Positions 28,944 to 38,563 of a stretch of 64,000 bases of DNA are shown piece by piece. Origin of the DNA: Candidatus Competibacteraceae bacterium (GTDB lineage Bacteria; Pseudomonadota; Gammaproteobacteria; Competibacterales; Competibacteraceae); assembly GCA_016713505.1 (NCBI GenBank), contig JADJPA010000001.1, forward strand, positions 1,426,001 through 1,490,000, read 5' to 3'. The notes below the pieces were generated by a model that saw only the letters and a program-made list of their open reading frames with translations, searched no databases and was not told where the DNA came from. Within the stretch, counting starts at the first letter, position 1. Each line of letters begins with the position of its first letter. The translations under genes and the position numbers were made by a program.

Positions 28944-30164
28944 ATGATGCGGTTGCCGATCTACCTTGATTATGCCGCGACCACGCCGGTCGACCCACGG
29001 GTAGCGGCATTGCTGGGCCAGCATCTGACTCAGGACGGCGTTTTCGGCAATCCTTCATCCAGCACCCACGCTTTCGGCCGAACGGCCGCGCGAGCGGTTG
29101 AGACGGCGCGAGCACATGTCGCTGCGCTACTTCAGGTCGAGCCCCGCGAAATCATCTGGACCTCGGGCGCGACCGAAGCCAACAATTTGGCTCTGCGCGG
29201 CGCCATGCGCGCATACGTGCGACGCGGCCGCCACCTCATCACTAGTAAAGCCGAACACAAAGCGGTTCTCGATGTGTGCCGGCACCTGGAAGCAGACGGT
29301 TGCTCCGTCACCTACCTGGACCCTGACCCCAACGGCTCGATCACTTGCGAACAGGTCGCTGCCGCCTTTCGCCCTGACACCGTTTTGGTGTCGCTGATGC
29401 ACGTCAACAACGAAACCGGAACGGCCCAGGACCTAGCCGCCATCGGTGCCTTGACGCGCGCGCGCGGGATTTTGCTACATGTCGATGCGGCGCAAAGCGC
29501 CGGCAAGCTCCCGCTCGAACTCAGTCGCTCACACATCGACCTGCTCAGCCTCAGCGCTCATAAACTGTATGGCCCCAAGGGCATCGGCGCCTTGTTCGTG
29601 CGGCAGCGCCCGAATCGAGTGCGGCTGGAGCCGCTGTTGTTCGGCGGCGGTCAAGAACGCGGTTTGCGGGCTGGCACCCTGCCGGTCCACCAAATCGTCG
29701 CCATGGGTGAAGCCTGTCGGATTGCCGGTATGGAAATGGGAGAAGAGCGCGCGCGCCTCCAGCAACTGCGCGATCAGCTGTGGCAGGCGCTGGCGGGTTT
29801 GGGCGCCGTCACGCTGAACGGGCATCCCGAACGTCATTGGCCCGGCATCCTCAACCTCAGCTTTACCGGCATCGCCGCCGAAGCGCTACTGGCGGCCGTT
29901 CCCGACATCGCCCTTTCCACCGGTTCCGCCTGCACCTCCGCCAACACCGAACCGTCGCACGTGTTGCGAGCCATGGGTTGTGACGCGCTTCGGGCGCGCG
30001 GGGCGATCCGTTTCAGTTTGGGCCGTTTCACGACGGCTGCGGAGATCGATTACACCCTTCAAGCCATCACCCCAGCGGTCGAGCGACTGCGAGCCTTGTC
30101 ACCCTTCTGGATGGCGGGCAAGGCTACGACAGTAGACCCGATAGCTTGGGCGCCACCGGCCTGA
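28944..30164 (+). CDS. iscS: Cysteine desulfurase (IscS/NifS type)
   Basis: PLP enzyme that mobilises sulfur from cysteine for Fe-S clusters. 406 residues; PLP Lys207 in SAHKLYGPKG, Asp/Gln in HVDAAQSAGK, and catalytic Cys330 in STGSACTSAN are present. ATG at 28944 or 28947. It follows iscR directly, but no iscU, iscA, hscBA or fdx is next; the C-terminus (after LSPFW) is also not the typical IscS ending that contacts IscU. Either the scaffold genes are elsewhere, or this is a dedicated desulfurase. Confidence 0.88.
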   Translation: MMRLPIYLDYAATTPVDPRVAALLGQHLTQDGVFGNPSSSTHAFGRTAARAVETARAHVAALLQVEPREIIWTSGATEANNLALRGAMRAYVRRGRHLITSKAEHKAVLDVCRHLEADGCSVTYLDPDPNGSITCEQVAAAFRPDTVLVSLMHVNNETGTAQDLAAIGALTRARGILLHVDAAQSAGKLPLELSRSHIDLLSLSAHKLYGPKGIGALFVRQRPNRVRLEPLLFGGGQERGLRAGTLPVHQIVAMGEACRIAGMEMGEERARLQQLRDQLWQALAGLGAVTLNGHPERHWPGILNLSFTGIAAEALLAAVPDIALSTGSACTSANTEPSHVLRAMGCDALRARGAIRFSLGRFTTAAEIDYTLQAITPAVERLRALSPFWMAGKATTVDPIAWAPPA

Positions 30165-30223
30165 AGGCCGTATCATGGCTTGTTCGATGCGCCGGTTACC
30201 GCGCCCTTTTGAGGTCAGCGCCA

Positions 30224-30703
30224 ATGACTCTTAACGAGCAACGCCTGATGGTCGAACTGATCCGCACCCGACGCTGGGCCGCGCTGGCAACCCAGGGTGT
30301 GGACGGTCCCGAGGCCTCGTGGGTCGCTTATGTCCCGGAAGCCGACTTCAGCGGCTTCCTGCTGCACCTCAGCACGCTGGCGGCCCATACCCGCAACCTG
30401 CTGGCCCACCCGCGCGTCGGCCTGGCGATCAGCGCTCCGGAAGGAGCTGAGGAGGACCCGCAGACGTTGGCGCGGGTGATGATCCAGGGCGACCTGGCCA
30501 CGATTCCCCGGACCAGTGAGGATTATCGACAATCCGCGGCGCGTTACCAGGAGGGGCTGCCGGCATCGCTACCGCGCTTTGATTTTGACGATTTTTTATT
30601 GTTGCGCTTGAGTCCGTTGCGGGTTCGTTTCGTCGGCGGCTTCGCCCGTGCTTACACGCTGGATGGGCCGGATTTGCAGGCGGCCCTTCAACGCACCAGT
30701 TGA
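30224..30703 (+). CDS. Pyridoxamine 5'-phosphate oxidase-related protein (HugZ-like)
   Basis: 159 residues with the split-barrel FMN-binding fold pattern: TRRWAALATQ, HLSTLAAHTRNLLAHPRVGLAI and LRVRFVGGFARAY. Proteins of this type include haem-degrading HugZ and flavin-binding proteins of unknown role. Start at ATG 30224; the frame is open 26 codons upstream, overlapping iscS. Convergent with gspF by 15 bases of overlap. Confidence 0.82.
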   Translation: MTLNEQRLMVELIRTRRWAALATQGVDGPEASWVAYVPEADFSGFLLHLSTLAAHTRNLLAHPRVGLAISAPEGAEEDPQTLARVMIQGDLATIPRTSEDYRQSAARYQEGLPASLPRFDFDDFLLLRLSPLRVRFVGGFARAYTLDGPDLQAALQRTS

Positions 30704-31899
30704 TTGAGATCGAAGATCGGCAGCAGGATGGCCAGGACGATGATCAGCACCACCCCGCCCATCACCAGAATCAGCACGGGCTCGAAAATCCCCAGCAGCG
30801 CGGCGATCAAGGTCTCCGTTTCGCGCTCCTGTTGGATCGCCGCTCGCTCCAGCATGTTTTCCAGCCGGCCGCTGGCTTCTCCGCTGGCGATCAACTGCAC
30901 CGTCATCGGCGGAAAGTAGCCGCTGGCGCTGATGGCCTTGTGCAGGCTGGCCCCTTCCTTGACCCGCGCCGCAGCCTGCTCCACCGCCTCCCGCATCGGC
31001 AGGTTGCTGACGACCTGCGTCGAGATCCGCAACGCCTCCAGCACCGGCACGCCGCTCGCCATCAAAATGCTGAAAGTCCGGGCGAAACGCGCGGTGTTGG
31101 TGCCGCGCACCAGCCGCGCCACCAACGGCAGCCGCAACAGCGCCCGATGGACTCGTCGCCGAAAGCCGGACCGCCGCAGCGCCAATACCCACGCGCCCGC
31201 GCCCGTACCCAGGACCAACAACAACAGCCAGCCGTTCTGCCGCAGAAACTCGCTCAGTGCGATCAAGCCACGGGTCAGCGCCGGCAACTGCTGGTTGAGG
31301 CTGCTGAACACCTGCACCACCTGCGGCACCACATAAGTCAGCAGGCCAGCCACCACCAAGACCGCAACGCCGGTCAACAGCAGCGGATAAAACAGCGCCA
31401 ATCCGACTTTCTGGCGCATCTGCTGGCGGGCTTCGGTGTAATCGGCCAGTCGCTCGAACACCACTTCCAGATGGCCCGACTGCTCGCCGGCCGCCACCGT
31501 CGCCCGATAGAGTTCCGGAAAGACTTGCGGGAAATCGGCCAATGCGTTCGCTAGCGTATGCCCTTCCAACACGCGCGTGCGCACCGCCAGCATCAAACCG
31601 CCTAACCGCGCCCGGTCGGCTTGGCGCGCCACCGCGCCCAGCGCTTCTTCCACCGGCAAACCCGATCCCACCAGCGTGGCCATCTGTCGGGTGATCAGCG
31701 CCAGATCGGTCGCGCTGATCCGCAGGCCCCAAACCTGCCGGCTGCGCCGCCGTTCCCGGCTGGCGACTTCCTCGATCCCCAGCGGGTTCAAGCCGCGTTC
31801 CCGAAGCACCTGACGGGCCAAACGTGGCGTGTCAGCCTCGATCAACCCTTTGGCTTGGTGGCCCTTTGCATCGAGTGCGAGATATTGAAAGGCGGGCAC
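30688..31899 (-). CDS. gspF: Type II secretion inner membrane protein GspF
   Basis: Polytopic platform protein of the type II secretion system. 403 residues with two repeated GspF domains and three membrane spans; ITRQMATLVGSGLPVEEAL and RTFSILMASGVPVLEAL are the two repeat motifs. Its start codon overlaps the gspE stop. Confidence 0.94.
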   Translation of the reverse strand: MPAFQYLALDAKGHQAKGLIEADTPRLARQVLRERGLNPLGIEEVASRERRRSRQVWGLRISATDLALITRQMATLVGSGLPVEEALGAVARQADRARLGGLMLAVRTRVLEGHTLANALADFPQVFPELYRATVAAGEQSGHLEVVFERLADYTEARQQMRQKVGLALFYPLLLTGVAVLVVAGLLTYVVPQVVQVFSSLNQQLPALTRGLIALSEFLRQNGWLLLLVLGTGAGAWVLALRRSGFRRRVHRALLRLPLVARLVRGTNTARFARTFSILMASGVPVLEALRISTQVVSNLPMREAVEQAAARVKEGASLHKAISASGYFPPMTVQLIASGEASGRLENMLERAAIQQERETETLIAALLGIFEPVLILVMGGVVLIIVLAILLPIFDLNQLVR

Positions 31900-33416
31900 T
31901 AATCCTCCTGCGTCACCCGCACCAATTCCGCCAGCGAGGTGTCACCGGCCAGCACCCGGCGGCGGCCGTCGTCACGGATGCTCGGACTGAGCTGGCGGGC
32001 GTAGCGTTCGAGGTCCAGTTCGCCCCGGCCTTCGTGAATCATGGTTTGCATGGCCTCATCCACCACCACCAACTCAAAAATCCCGGAGCGCCCGCGATAG
32101 CCCGATTGGTTGCATTGATCGCAACCGGCGGGCGTGTAAATGGTCGGTGGGACGGTCGGATTGACCCCCAGCACCTCACAGTCGCTCGGAGTGGCGTGAT
32201 GCGGGCGCTTGCAGCTGGGACAAAGCCGGCGCACCAGCCGTTGCGCCAACACGCCGACCAGCGAAGACGACAGCAGGAACGGCTCCACCCCCATGTCGCG
32301 CAAGCGGGCGATGGCGCCGACCGCGCTGTTGGTGTGCAGGGTCGAGAGCACCAGATGGCCGGTGAGCGAGGCTTGCACGGCGATTTCGGCGGTTTCCAGA
32401 TCGCGGACTTCACCGACCATCACCACGTCGGGATCCTGGCGCAAAATGGCGCGCAGGCCGCGGGCGAAGGTCATCTCGACTTTGGTGTTGACCTGAGTCT
32501 GGCTGATCCCATCGAGGTAATACTCGATCGGATCTTCCACGGTCATGATGTTGCGCTTGCGGTCGTTGAGCCGGGTCAGTCCCGCATACAAGGTGGTGGT
32601 CTTGCCGGAACCGGTGGGGCCGGTCACCAGGAGGATGCCGTGCGGACGCTGGATCAGGCGGATCAAGCGTGACTCGCTGCCCGGCTCCATACCCAAATGG
32701 CGCAAATCAAGCCGGCCTTCGCGCTTGTCCAACAGACGCATCACCACCCGTTCGCCGTGGCCGGTCGGCAAGGTCGAAACCCGCACATCCACTGGCCGGC
32801 CGGCTACCCGCAACGAAATTCGGCCATCCTGCGGCAGCCGCTTTTCGGCGATGTCGAGATGGGCCATGACCTTCACCCGAGACACCAACAGCGGTCCCAG
32901 CGCGCGCGGCGGTTGGAGCGCTTCGCGCAGCACGCCATCGACCCGAAACCGGATCATTAGGCGATTTTCAAAGGATTCGATGTGAATATCGGAGGCGTTC
33001 TCCTTGATCGCGCCGGTCAGCAACGCATTGATCAAGCGGATGATCGGGGCATCATCGGCGCTTTCTAGCAAATCTTCCGGTTCGGGCAGGCTGAGCGACA
33101 CTTGGTCGAGATCGATTTCCTCGCCCAAGTCCTCCATCATCCGGGCCGCACCGTCGCTGTCGCCTTCGTAGCTGTCTTGCAACATCCGTTCGAAATGATC
33201 CGCCGCCACCATCACCGGCCGCAGCGGGATATTCAGAAAGCGCCGCAATTCAGTCAGGCTGTGCGGGTTGATGCCGGGTCGATAAGCGACGGTGACCTTA
33301 CCGTCTTCTTCGTCCACTACCAGCACGCCGTGGCGTTTGGCAAAAGCGTAGGGCAATTGCCGGGTCGCGTTTGATTCGCTCTCCTTCAGAGCGGGAGGCG
33401 GGGGCTCAGCACTCAT
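31899..33416 (-). CDS. gspE: Type II secretion ATPase GspE
   Basis: Cytoplasmic hexameric ATPase driving pseudopilus assembly. 505 residues: N1/N2 domain, Walker A GPTGSGKT at 266-273, Asp box VEDPIE, Walker B GEVRD, and the CPSC...CDQC zinc-binding cysteines near 400-440. ATGA overlap with the end of gspD. Confidence 0.95.
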   Translation of the reverse strand: MSAEPPPPALKESESNATRQLPYAFAKRHGVLVVDEEDGKVTVAYRPGINPHSLTELRRFLNIPLRPVMVAADHFERMLQDSYEGDSDGAARMMEDLGEEIDLDQVSLSLPEPEDLLESADDAPIIRLINALLTGAIKENASDIHIESFENRLMIRFRVDGVLREALQPPRALGPLLVSRVKVMAHLDIAEKRLPQDGRISLRVAGRPVDVRVSTLPTGHGERVVMRLLDKREGRLDLRHLGMEPGSESRLIRLIQRPHGILLVTGPTGSGKTTTLYAGLTRLNDRKRNIMTVEDPIEYYLDGISQTQVNTKVEMTFARGLRAILRQDPDVVMVGEVRDLETAEIAVQASLTGHLVLSTLHTNSAVGAIARLRDMGVEPFLLSSSLVGVLAQRLVRRLCPSCKRPHHATPSDCEVLGVNPTVPPTIYTPAGCDQCNQSGYRGRSGIFELVVVDEAMQTMIHEGRGELDLERYARQLSPSIRDDGRRRVLAGDTSLAELVRVTQED

Positions 33417-35617
33417 TTGTTGCCGAAACCGAAATCCGCGGGCTCGGCCTCCGACTGACGCTTGGGGACTGGCGGCGCTGGCACGGGAGCAGCGGACTCT
33501 TCGCGCGCCGCCGGCGGTGGCGGTGGCGGCTTATCCAGGGGTGGAATCGCGAGCACCGTACCTTGCCGCTTCACGTCATGTTCCGGCTTGAGCAGCGGGG
33601 GTTGTTCGCCGGGTAAGAGATAATCGACGCCTTTCTCGCGGGCGGCGAGCTGCTGGTCGCGGATATAGCTGTATTTATCGCTGGAATACAAGGTGCTTTG
33701 CACCGGATCGCGCAAGATCACCGGATGCAGGAACACCATCAGGTTGCGCTTGAGTCGGTTGGTATTGCGGTAGCGAAACAGGTTGCCGACCATCGGAACA
33801 TCACCCAAAACCGGCACTTTTTGCGCGCTTTCGCTGAGGTTTTCGTCGATCAGTCCGCCCAAGACCAAAATCTGCCCGTTCTCCACCAGCACCTTGGTTT
33901 TGATCGAGCGCTTGTTGGTGGTGGGCCCTTGGGTCGCGGCGTTGGCGGACGGCACTACGTTGGAGACTTCCTGGGCGATTTCCAGTTTGACGGCGTTGCC
34001 CTCGTTGATCTGCGGCTTGACCTTTAACGTGATACCGACATCCTGCCGCTGGATGGTTTGAAACGGCCCGCCCGATTGCAGGGTATTGTTATTGCTCGTA
34101 CTGGTCGCCGAACTGGTCGTCGAGGTGGTATAGGTGCCGGTCACGAACGGCACGTTTTGGCCGACCACGATTTCCGCCTCCTCATTGTCCAGCGTCACCA
34201 CGGTCGGCGTGGACAGCACGTTGGTATCGGCGTCCTTGGCCAAGGCGCCGAGCAAAATTCCGAAGTCGCTGCCGCCAACGCCCAGCTGCATTCCTTTGGG
34301 AATAGCATCAAGCGTCGCCGAGGGTACGGACACATTATTTCTTAAAGCCGAATCCACCGTTCTTCCCACGCCGAGCACGTTGGCCAGGCTGCTGGCGCCG
34401 GCGTCGAAATTGGTGAAGCCGATGGCATGGTTGCCCCCCACGCCCCATTGCACGCCCAATTCGGCGGTCTTCTCGGCGGAAATCTCAGCGATGACCGCTT
34501 CAACCAACACTTGCGCGCGGCGCACGTCCAGTTGGGCGATGACTGTACGCATGGATTGGATCAGTTCGGGCGGCGCGGTGATCACCAGCGAGTTGGTCGC
34601 CTCATCGGCCTGAATGTCGATCAAACTGGCGGCGCCGCTACTGCTTCCACCCGGCGGTGGCGCCTGACCTTGTCCGGGCATCGGCGCATTGCGGACGATA
34701 TCATTGCTCAGATTTTTGCTGACCCCCTGCAATACGTTCACCAAATCCTTGGCCTTGGCGTACCGTAAATAGACGACTTGGGTGTTACCGCCGCTGTCCA
34801 CCGGCGTATCCAAATGGGAAATCAAGGTCCGCAATCGCAGGCGCGACACCTTGTCTCCGCTGAGCAGAATGCTGTTGGTGCGCTCGTCCGCCACCAGCCG
34901 CGGTGGGGTGCCGACGGCGGCGGCCGGATCGCCCTTGCCCCGGTTCTGCTCCAAGGTGGAGAGCACGCGCACGATTTCATTGGCCGAAGCATGGCGCAAC
35001 GGGACGATTTCGATTTCTTCGTTGCTGGCCAAATCGATCCGGCCGATGATGCTGGCGACCCGCTCGACGTTGGCGGCGGTATCGGAAACGATCAAGACAT
35101 TGGTGGGCGTATAGGCGGCCAAATGGCCTTGGGGGGGTATCAACGGGCGCAGGATCGGCACGATCTGGGCGACCGAGACGTTCTGAACCTGAATGATCCG
35201 GGTCACGATCTGGTCGGGCTCGATGACCTTGCGCCCATCGATGGTGGGGATGCTTTCTTGCTTGGCCCCGGCCGCCGGAACGATCTTGACCGTGTTGCCG
35301 CTGGGAACGGCGGCGAAGCCATGCACGCCCAGCACGGCTAGGAAAACCTCATAGAGTTCTTTTTCATCCATCGGTTTGGAGGACACGATGGTCACCCGGC
35401 CCTTGACGCGCGGGTCGACGATGAAATTCTTGCCGGTGAGAACCGACATGCTCTCCACCAGGGCATTGATATCGGCGTCCTTGAGATTGAGCGTCACCGG
35501 AGCGGCATGGGCCGTAAGGACCAACAGCCAAACCAACACCAGCGCGCCCAAAACCCGGCCGGATGTGAAGGGCCTGCAAGAAGAGAGCTGTCTGCTCAAC
35601 CAGTTATTCATCGTCAT
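33413..35617 (-). CDS. gspD: Type II secretion outer membrane secretin GspD
   Basis: Outer membrane channel. 734 residues from ATG 35617 (or 35611) with a signal peptide ending near AHAAPVTL; the open frame runs 43 codons further upstream into gspC without signal character. N0 domain (LNLKDADINALVESMS), three N repeats, a Ser/Gly-rich linker, and the secretin core with VPVLGDVPMVGNLFR. A Ser/Thr-rich loop (TSTTSSATSTSNNN) lies in the gate region. The tail is Pro-rich. Confidence 0.93.
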   Translation of the reverse strand: MTMNNWLSRQLSSCRPFTSGRVLGALVLVWLLVLTAHAAPVTLNLKDADINALVESMSVLTGKNFIVDPRVKGRVTIVSSKPMDEKELYEVFLAVLGVHGFAAVPSGNTVKIVPAAGAKQESIPTIDGRKVIEPDQIVTRIIQVQNVSVAQIVPILRPLIPPQGHLAAYTPTNVLIVSDTAANVERVASIIGRIDLASNEEIEIVPLRHASANEIVRVLSTLEQNRGKGDPAAAVGTPPRLVADERTNSILLSGDKVSRLRLRTLISHLDTPVDSGGNTQVVYLRYAKAKDLVNVLQGVSKNLSNDIVRNAPMPGQGQAPPPGGSSSGAASLIDIQADEATNSLVITAPPELIQSMRTVIAQLDVRRAQVLVEAVIAEISAEKTAELGVQWGVGGNHAIGFTNFDAGASSLANVLGVGRTVDSALRNNVSVPSATLDAIPKGMQLGVGGSDFGILLGALAKDADTNVLSTPTVVTLDNEEAEIVVGQNVPFVTGTYTTSTTSSATSTSNNNTLQSGGPFQTIQRQDVGITLKVKPQINEGNAVKLEIAQEVSNVVPSANAATQGPTTNKRSIKTKVLVENGQILVLGGLIDENLSESAQKVPVLGDVPMVGNLFRYRNTNRLKRNLMVFLHPVILRDPVQSTLYSSDKYSYIRDQQLAAREKGVDYLLPGEQPPLLKPEHDVKRQGTVLAIPPLDKPPPPPPAAREESAAPVPAPPVPKRQSEAEPADFGFGNK

Positions 35618-35660
35618 CGCCAATCGTCGCGCCGGATTCACGCCAGCGTTCGCTAGTCGC

Positions 35661-36656
35661 TCATTGAACGGTGGGCTTGCCCAAGGAAACCGCCAAGGGA
35701 ATCTCAGTGCCGTGTCGTAGGACCCGCACATCGATCCGTCCGGCATCCTTCAATCCCTGTAAGACGGAAAGGCCTTGCAGGGGGTTGTCAAAGCGGGTGC
35801 CATTGACTTCCGTTATGACATCGCCGCTGTCGAGGCCCAATTGTTTCATCAACTGCCGGACCCGCCCCGGCCGCAGTCGGAATCCGAGAAACCGGCCGTT
35901 TTGCCCGGACGGGCTAGCGAGCGCCAGATCTTGCAAGACCTGGGATTGATCGGCCGCGCCGTGCAGTCGGGAGGCGATCATGGCCGCGTTGATCGGTTGT
36001 GGGTTCGCATTCATCGATTGTTCGGGGAGTTGGCCCGGTGCTTCGGCGGGCGCAGGAGCGTCGCCGGGCAACACCGGCGGCATGTCCCCTGAGGCGGGCG
36101 ACCGGTCGGCGCTGTCCAACCGGGGAAGATTCAGAGTGTCTTGCTGGCCGCCGTGAGAGATGATGACGCTATCGCGCTGGATTCGATCCAGCCGGGCTCC
36201 GCCAGGCAGTTCCTCGCCGCTCCGATAACTCCGTTCCAGGCCGCTCCCTTCCGCGATGAGCGCCAAGGCCTTGCCGCCCCGCTCGATGAAAAACACGCCG
36301 ACCAAGCGCAGATTGAGCGGAGTGACCGACGCTGGGGGCGGGGGAGCTTCAACGAGTCGGGGCGCTTCCATCTGCCCGAACAGATGCCAAGCGCCGACCG
36401 CGGCATAATCGGCCGGCTGCTGGGTGATCGCCATCTCACTGGAAGGCGATCCCGGCGCTGGCGCGGCGCTGGCCGGCAGCGGCAAGCGGTTCCACAGCAT
36501 CGCCGCCGCCAATTCCGCCAGCGCGTAAGCCAGCGCCACTACTAACAGGGCGTTGACAACAACGACGGTCGGTCGCAACCAAGCATCGGATCGAGCCAGC
36601 GCCGGTCCGATGCGCTTTTCCGCTGCCAGCAAGACATTTTGTAAAAAATTCGCCAA
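35661..36656 (-). CDS. gspC: Type II secretion inner membrane protein GspC
   Basis: Connects the inner membrane platform to the secretin. 331 residues: one N-terminal membrane span (about 28-50), the homology region that binds GspD (WHLFGQ ... LRLVGVF), and a C-terminal PDZ domain (GFRLRPGR ... GDVITEVNGTRFDNP). Head of gspC-D-E-F. No gspG-M genes are seen. Confidence 0.92.
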   Translation of the reverse strand: MANFLQNVLLAAEKRIGPALARSDAWLRPTVVVVNALLVVALAYALAELAAAMLWNRLPLPASAAPAPGSPSSEMAITQQPADYAAVGAWHLFGQMEAPRLVEAPPPPASVTPLNLRLVGVFFIERGGKALALIAEGSGLERSYRSGEELPGGARLDRIQRDSVIISHGGQQDTLNLPRLDSADRSPASGDMPPVLPGDAPAPAEAPGQLPEQSMNANPQPINAAMIASRLHGAADQSQVLQDLALASPSGQNGRFLGFRLRPGRVRQLMKQLGLDSGDVITEVNGTRFDNPLQGLSVLQGLKDAGRIDVRVLRHGTEIPLAVSLGKPTVQ

Positions 36657-36774
36657 CTTTCACACTCGAAGTGGCCGCTCGATGAGGGAGGAGCATAACA
36701 AAAAACCACGGCGTCCCGCGTTGATTTTTTGCCGGCCCCAGCGAGCGAGTTCCCGCGCGTCTGGCGGTTGCGGG

Positions 36775-37320
36775 CTAGGCATGTCCCCGCGCTCGCGCTC
36801 GCGGTTTCACCACGGCCATGGCGGGAGTCTGAAGCGCCGGCTTGGAGCGCACCCCGATCACCCGCCCGGACTGCGGCGGTCGCGGCAGTTGCAGGTGCTC
36901 GGCCATCACTGCGCCCAATCGATCCAAAACCCCCACGGGCATCACCGCGCTGTGTCGCTCGGCCAGATCCACATGGATGACCATCAATTCGCTGGTCGCC
37001 GATAAAAAGCCTCTTCGCGCGTGATACAGCCGGTGGAAATAATGGATGCGCTTGCTATCGAAACCCAACAGTTGCGTGGTGATGCGCATCGGATCTTCAG
37101 CCATCAGCTCCCGTTGGTAGTTGACATGGGTCTCCACCACGAAAGCCGAGCACTTTTCATTGTCCCGATAATCTCGCCCCATCCCTAAGAAGTCCATGAA
37201 GGCATCGGTGGCGCGATCGAACGCCAGCACGTAATAAGCCACATTCATATGGCCGTTGTAATCAATCCACTGAGAAGGTACGACATCGGTATACAGGCAC
37301 AGAGGAGATTCAACCCGCAT
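36775..37320 (-). CDS. Hot-dog fold thioesterase family protein
   Basis: 181 residues from ATG 37320 (MRVESPLCLYTDVVP). The segment WIDYNGHMNVAYYVLAFDRATDAF is the acyl-CoA thioesterase (4HBT) active-site helix, with Asp in YNGHMN. Close in style to proteins linked to carnitine metabolism, but no such genes are near. The open frame extends 89 codons upstream; that part overlaps the divergent thiD and lacks family character. Confidence 0.8.
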   Translation of the reverse strand: MRVESPLCLYTDVVPSQWIDYNGHMNVAYYVLAFDRATDAFMDFLGMGRDYRDNEKCSAFVVETHVNYQRELMAEDPMRITTQLLGFDSKRIHYFHRLYHARRGFLSATSELMVIHVDLAERHSAVMPVGVLDRLGAVMAEHLQLPRPPQSGRVIGVRSKPALQTPAMAVVKPRARARGHA

Positions 37321-37567
37321 AATAGTCAGTGACTCATCGCTGTCCGAGGGAAAGGCGCGGTACGCTACCTGCTTTTGGCGCGTTGCGCAATGATGACTAC
37401 ACGAGACGCCTTGGAATAATTTTTCTTGTTGGCAACCCTCGAATTGGAAGGCGGACACATCCCTCAACCGGCTGAGGGGACTCATGGAGCCGTTCTCCTC
37501 GATAATGGCACTCAACGTCTTTAAAACGTGTTGGCCGCCGAACCTAACCTTACCTATAGGAACGAAC

Positions 37568-38368
37568 ATGTCAATGAGCGGACGCATATTAATTGTGGCC
37601 GGATCGGATTCCGGCGGCGGGGCGGGGATTCAGGCGGATGTCAAGACGGTGACGGCGCTCGGCGGTTACGCAGCAACCGCGATCACGGCCCTGACCGCGC
37701 AGAATACGCAAGGGGTATTTGGGATCGTCGGTATCGATCCGGCTTTCATCGCCCAGCAGATGCAATTGGTGCTGGAGGACATCGGCGCGGATTGCATCAA
37801 GACCGGCATGTTGCACAACGCCGCCGTCATCGAAACCGTAGCCGAGGTGTTGGAGCGCGCGGCGGCCGGCATTCCGGTGGTCGTGGACCCGGTAATGTAC
37901 GCCAAGGGCGGAGACAGCCTGCTCGATCCGGCGGCGCGCGAAACGCTGGTCCGACGCTTGTTGCCGAAAGCGGCCCTCATGACACCCAATGTCCGCGAGG
38001 CTGAAGCGCTGAGCGGTCTGGCCATCCGCCAGCCCGACGATTTGGCGAGGGCGGCCCGGCAGCTTTTGAAACTCGGCCCGGCGGCGGTCTTGGTCAAGGG
38101 TGGCCATCTAGCCGGCGCGACTGTCACCGATTGGCTGGTCTGGCCTAACAGCTCCAAAGCGTTCACCACCGCACGCATGACCGGCCGTAATACCCACGGC
38201 ACCGGATGCACGCTGGCTTCAGCGATCGCGACCGGATTGGCGCAGGGCTTAACGCTCAGCAGTTCGGTCGAACGGGCGCTGGCTTACGTCCGAGAGGCGA
38301 TCCGCACCGCGCCTGATCTTGGCAAGGGCTGCGGCCCCTTGAACCACGGCCATACGGTGCGTTATTGA
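37568..38368 (+). CDS. thiD: Hydroxymethylpyrimidine/phosphomethylpyrimidine kinase ThiD
   Basis: Two successive phosphorylations of HMP in thiamine synthesis. 266 residues from ATG 37568 (MSMSGRILIVAGSDSGGGAGIQAD, quoted in part by the family): the ribokinase-like motif GSDSGGGAG, VVDPVMYAKGG, TPNVREAEAL and the late GTGCTLASAIA anion hole are present. No thiamine riboswitch is recognisable upstream. Confidence 0.94.
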   Translation: MSMSGRILIVAGSDSGGGAGIQADVKTVTALGGYAATAITALTAQNTQGVFGIVGIDPAFIAQQMQLVLEDIGADCIKTGMLHNAAVIETVAEVLERAAAGIPVVVDPVMYAKGGDSLLDPAARETLVRRLLPKAALMTPNVREAEALSGLAIRQPDDLARAARQLLKLGPAAVLVKGGHLAGATVTDWLVWPNSSKAFTTARMTGRNTHGTGCTLASAIATGLAQGLTLSSSVERALAYVREAIRTAPDLGKGCGPLNHGHTVRY

Positions 38369-38479
38369 AGTGGGACGGCCAAACCGAGCGCGTTTGATAA
38401 CATTTCCGATCCTAAAAGGATGCTGCCTTACTGTCTTTTTCCTTATAATACAAAAAGATATAATAAAAACCAAACAACT

Positions 38480-38538
38480 GCGCCCCTCTCGATGGCGCTC
38501 CCGAAAAAATATTTCGGGAGCGCCATCGAGAGGGGCGC
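38480..38538. repeat. Perfect inverted repeat, 27-bp arms, 5-base loop
   Basis: Left arm 38480-38506 and right arm 38512-38538 are perfectly complementary around the loop AAATA. It lies between the convergent thiD (ends 38368) and the repeat-bearing secreted protein gene (ends 38564). The stem is much longer than an ordinary terminator and there is no T-run, though it would block transcription from either side. It could also be a palindromic mobile element remnant. Confidence 0.9.
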
Positions 38539-38563
38539 GAGTTCGATCAGGGCAACCTAAGAA

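Noticed and set aside
35618..35746. Longer GspD start inside gspC
   Set aside because: The added residues carry no signal peptide features, while the ATG at 35617 or 35611 gives a normal secretin signal peptide.
37321..37567. Thiamine riboswitch upstream of thiD
   Set aside because: The conserved THI-box core elements are not visible in the 247-base gap.
37321..37587. N-terminal extension of the thioesterase frame
   Set aside because: It would overlap the start of the divergent thiD and shows no family similarity.
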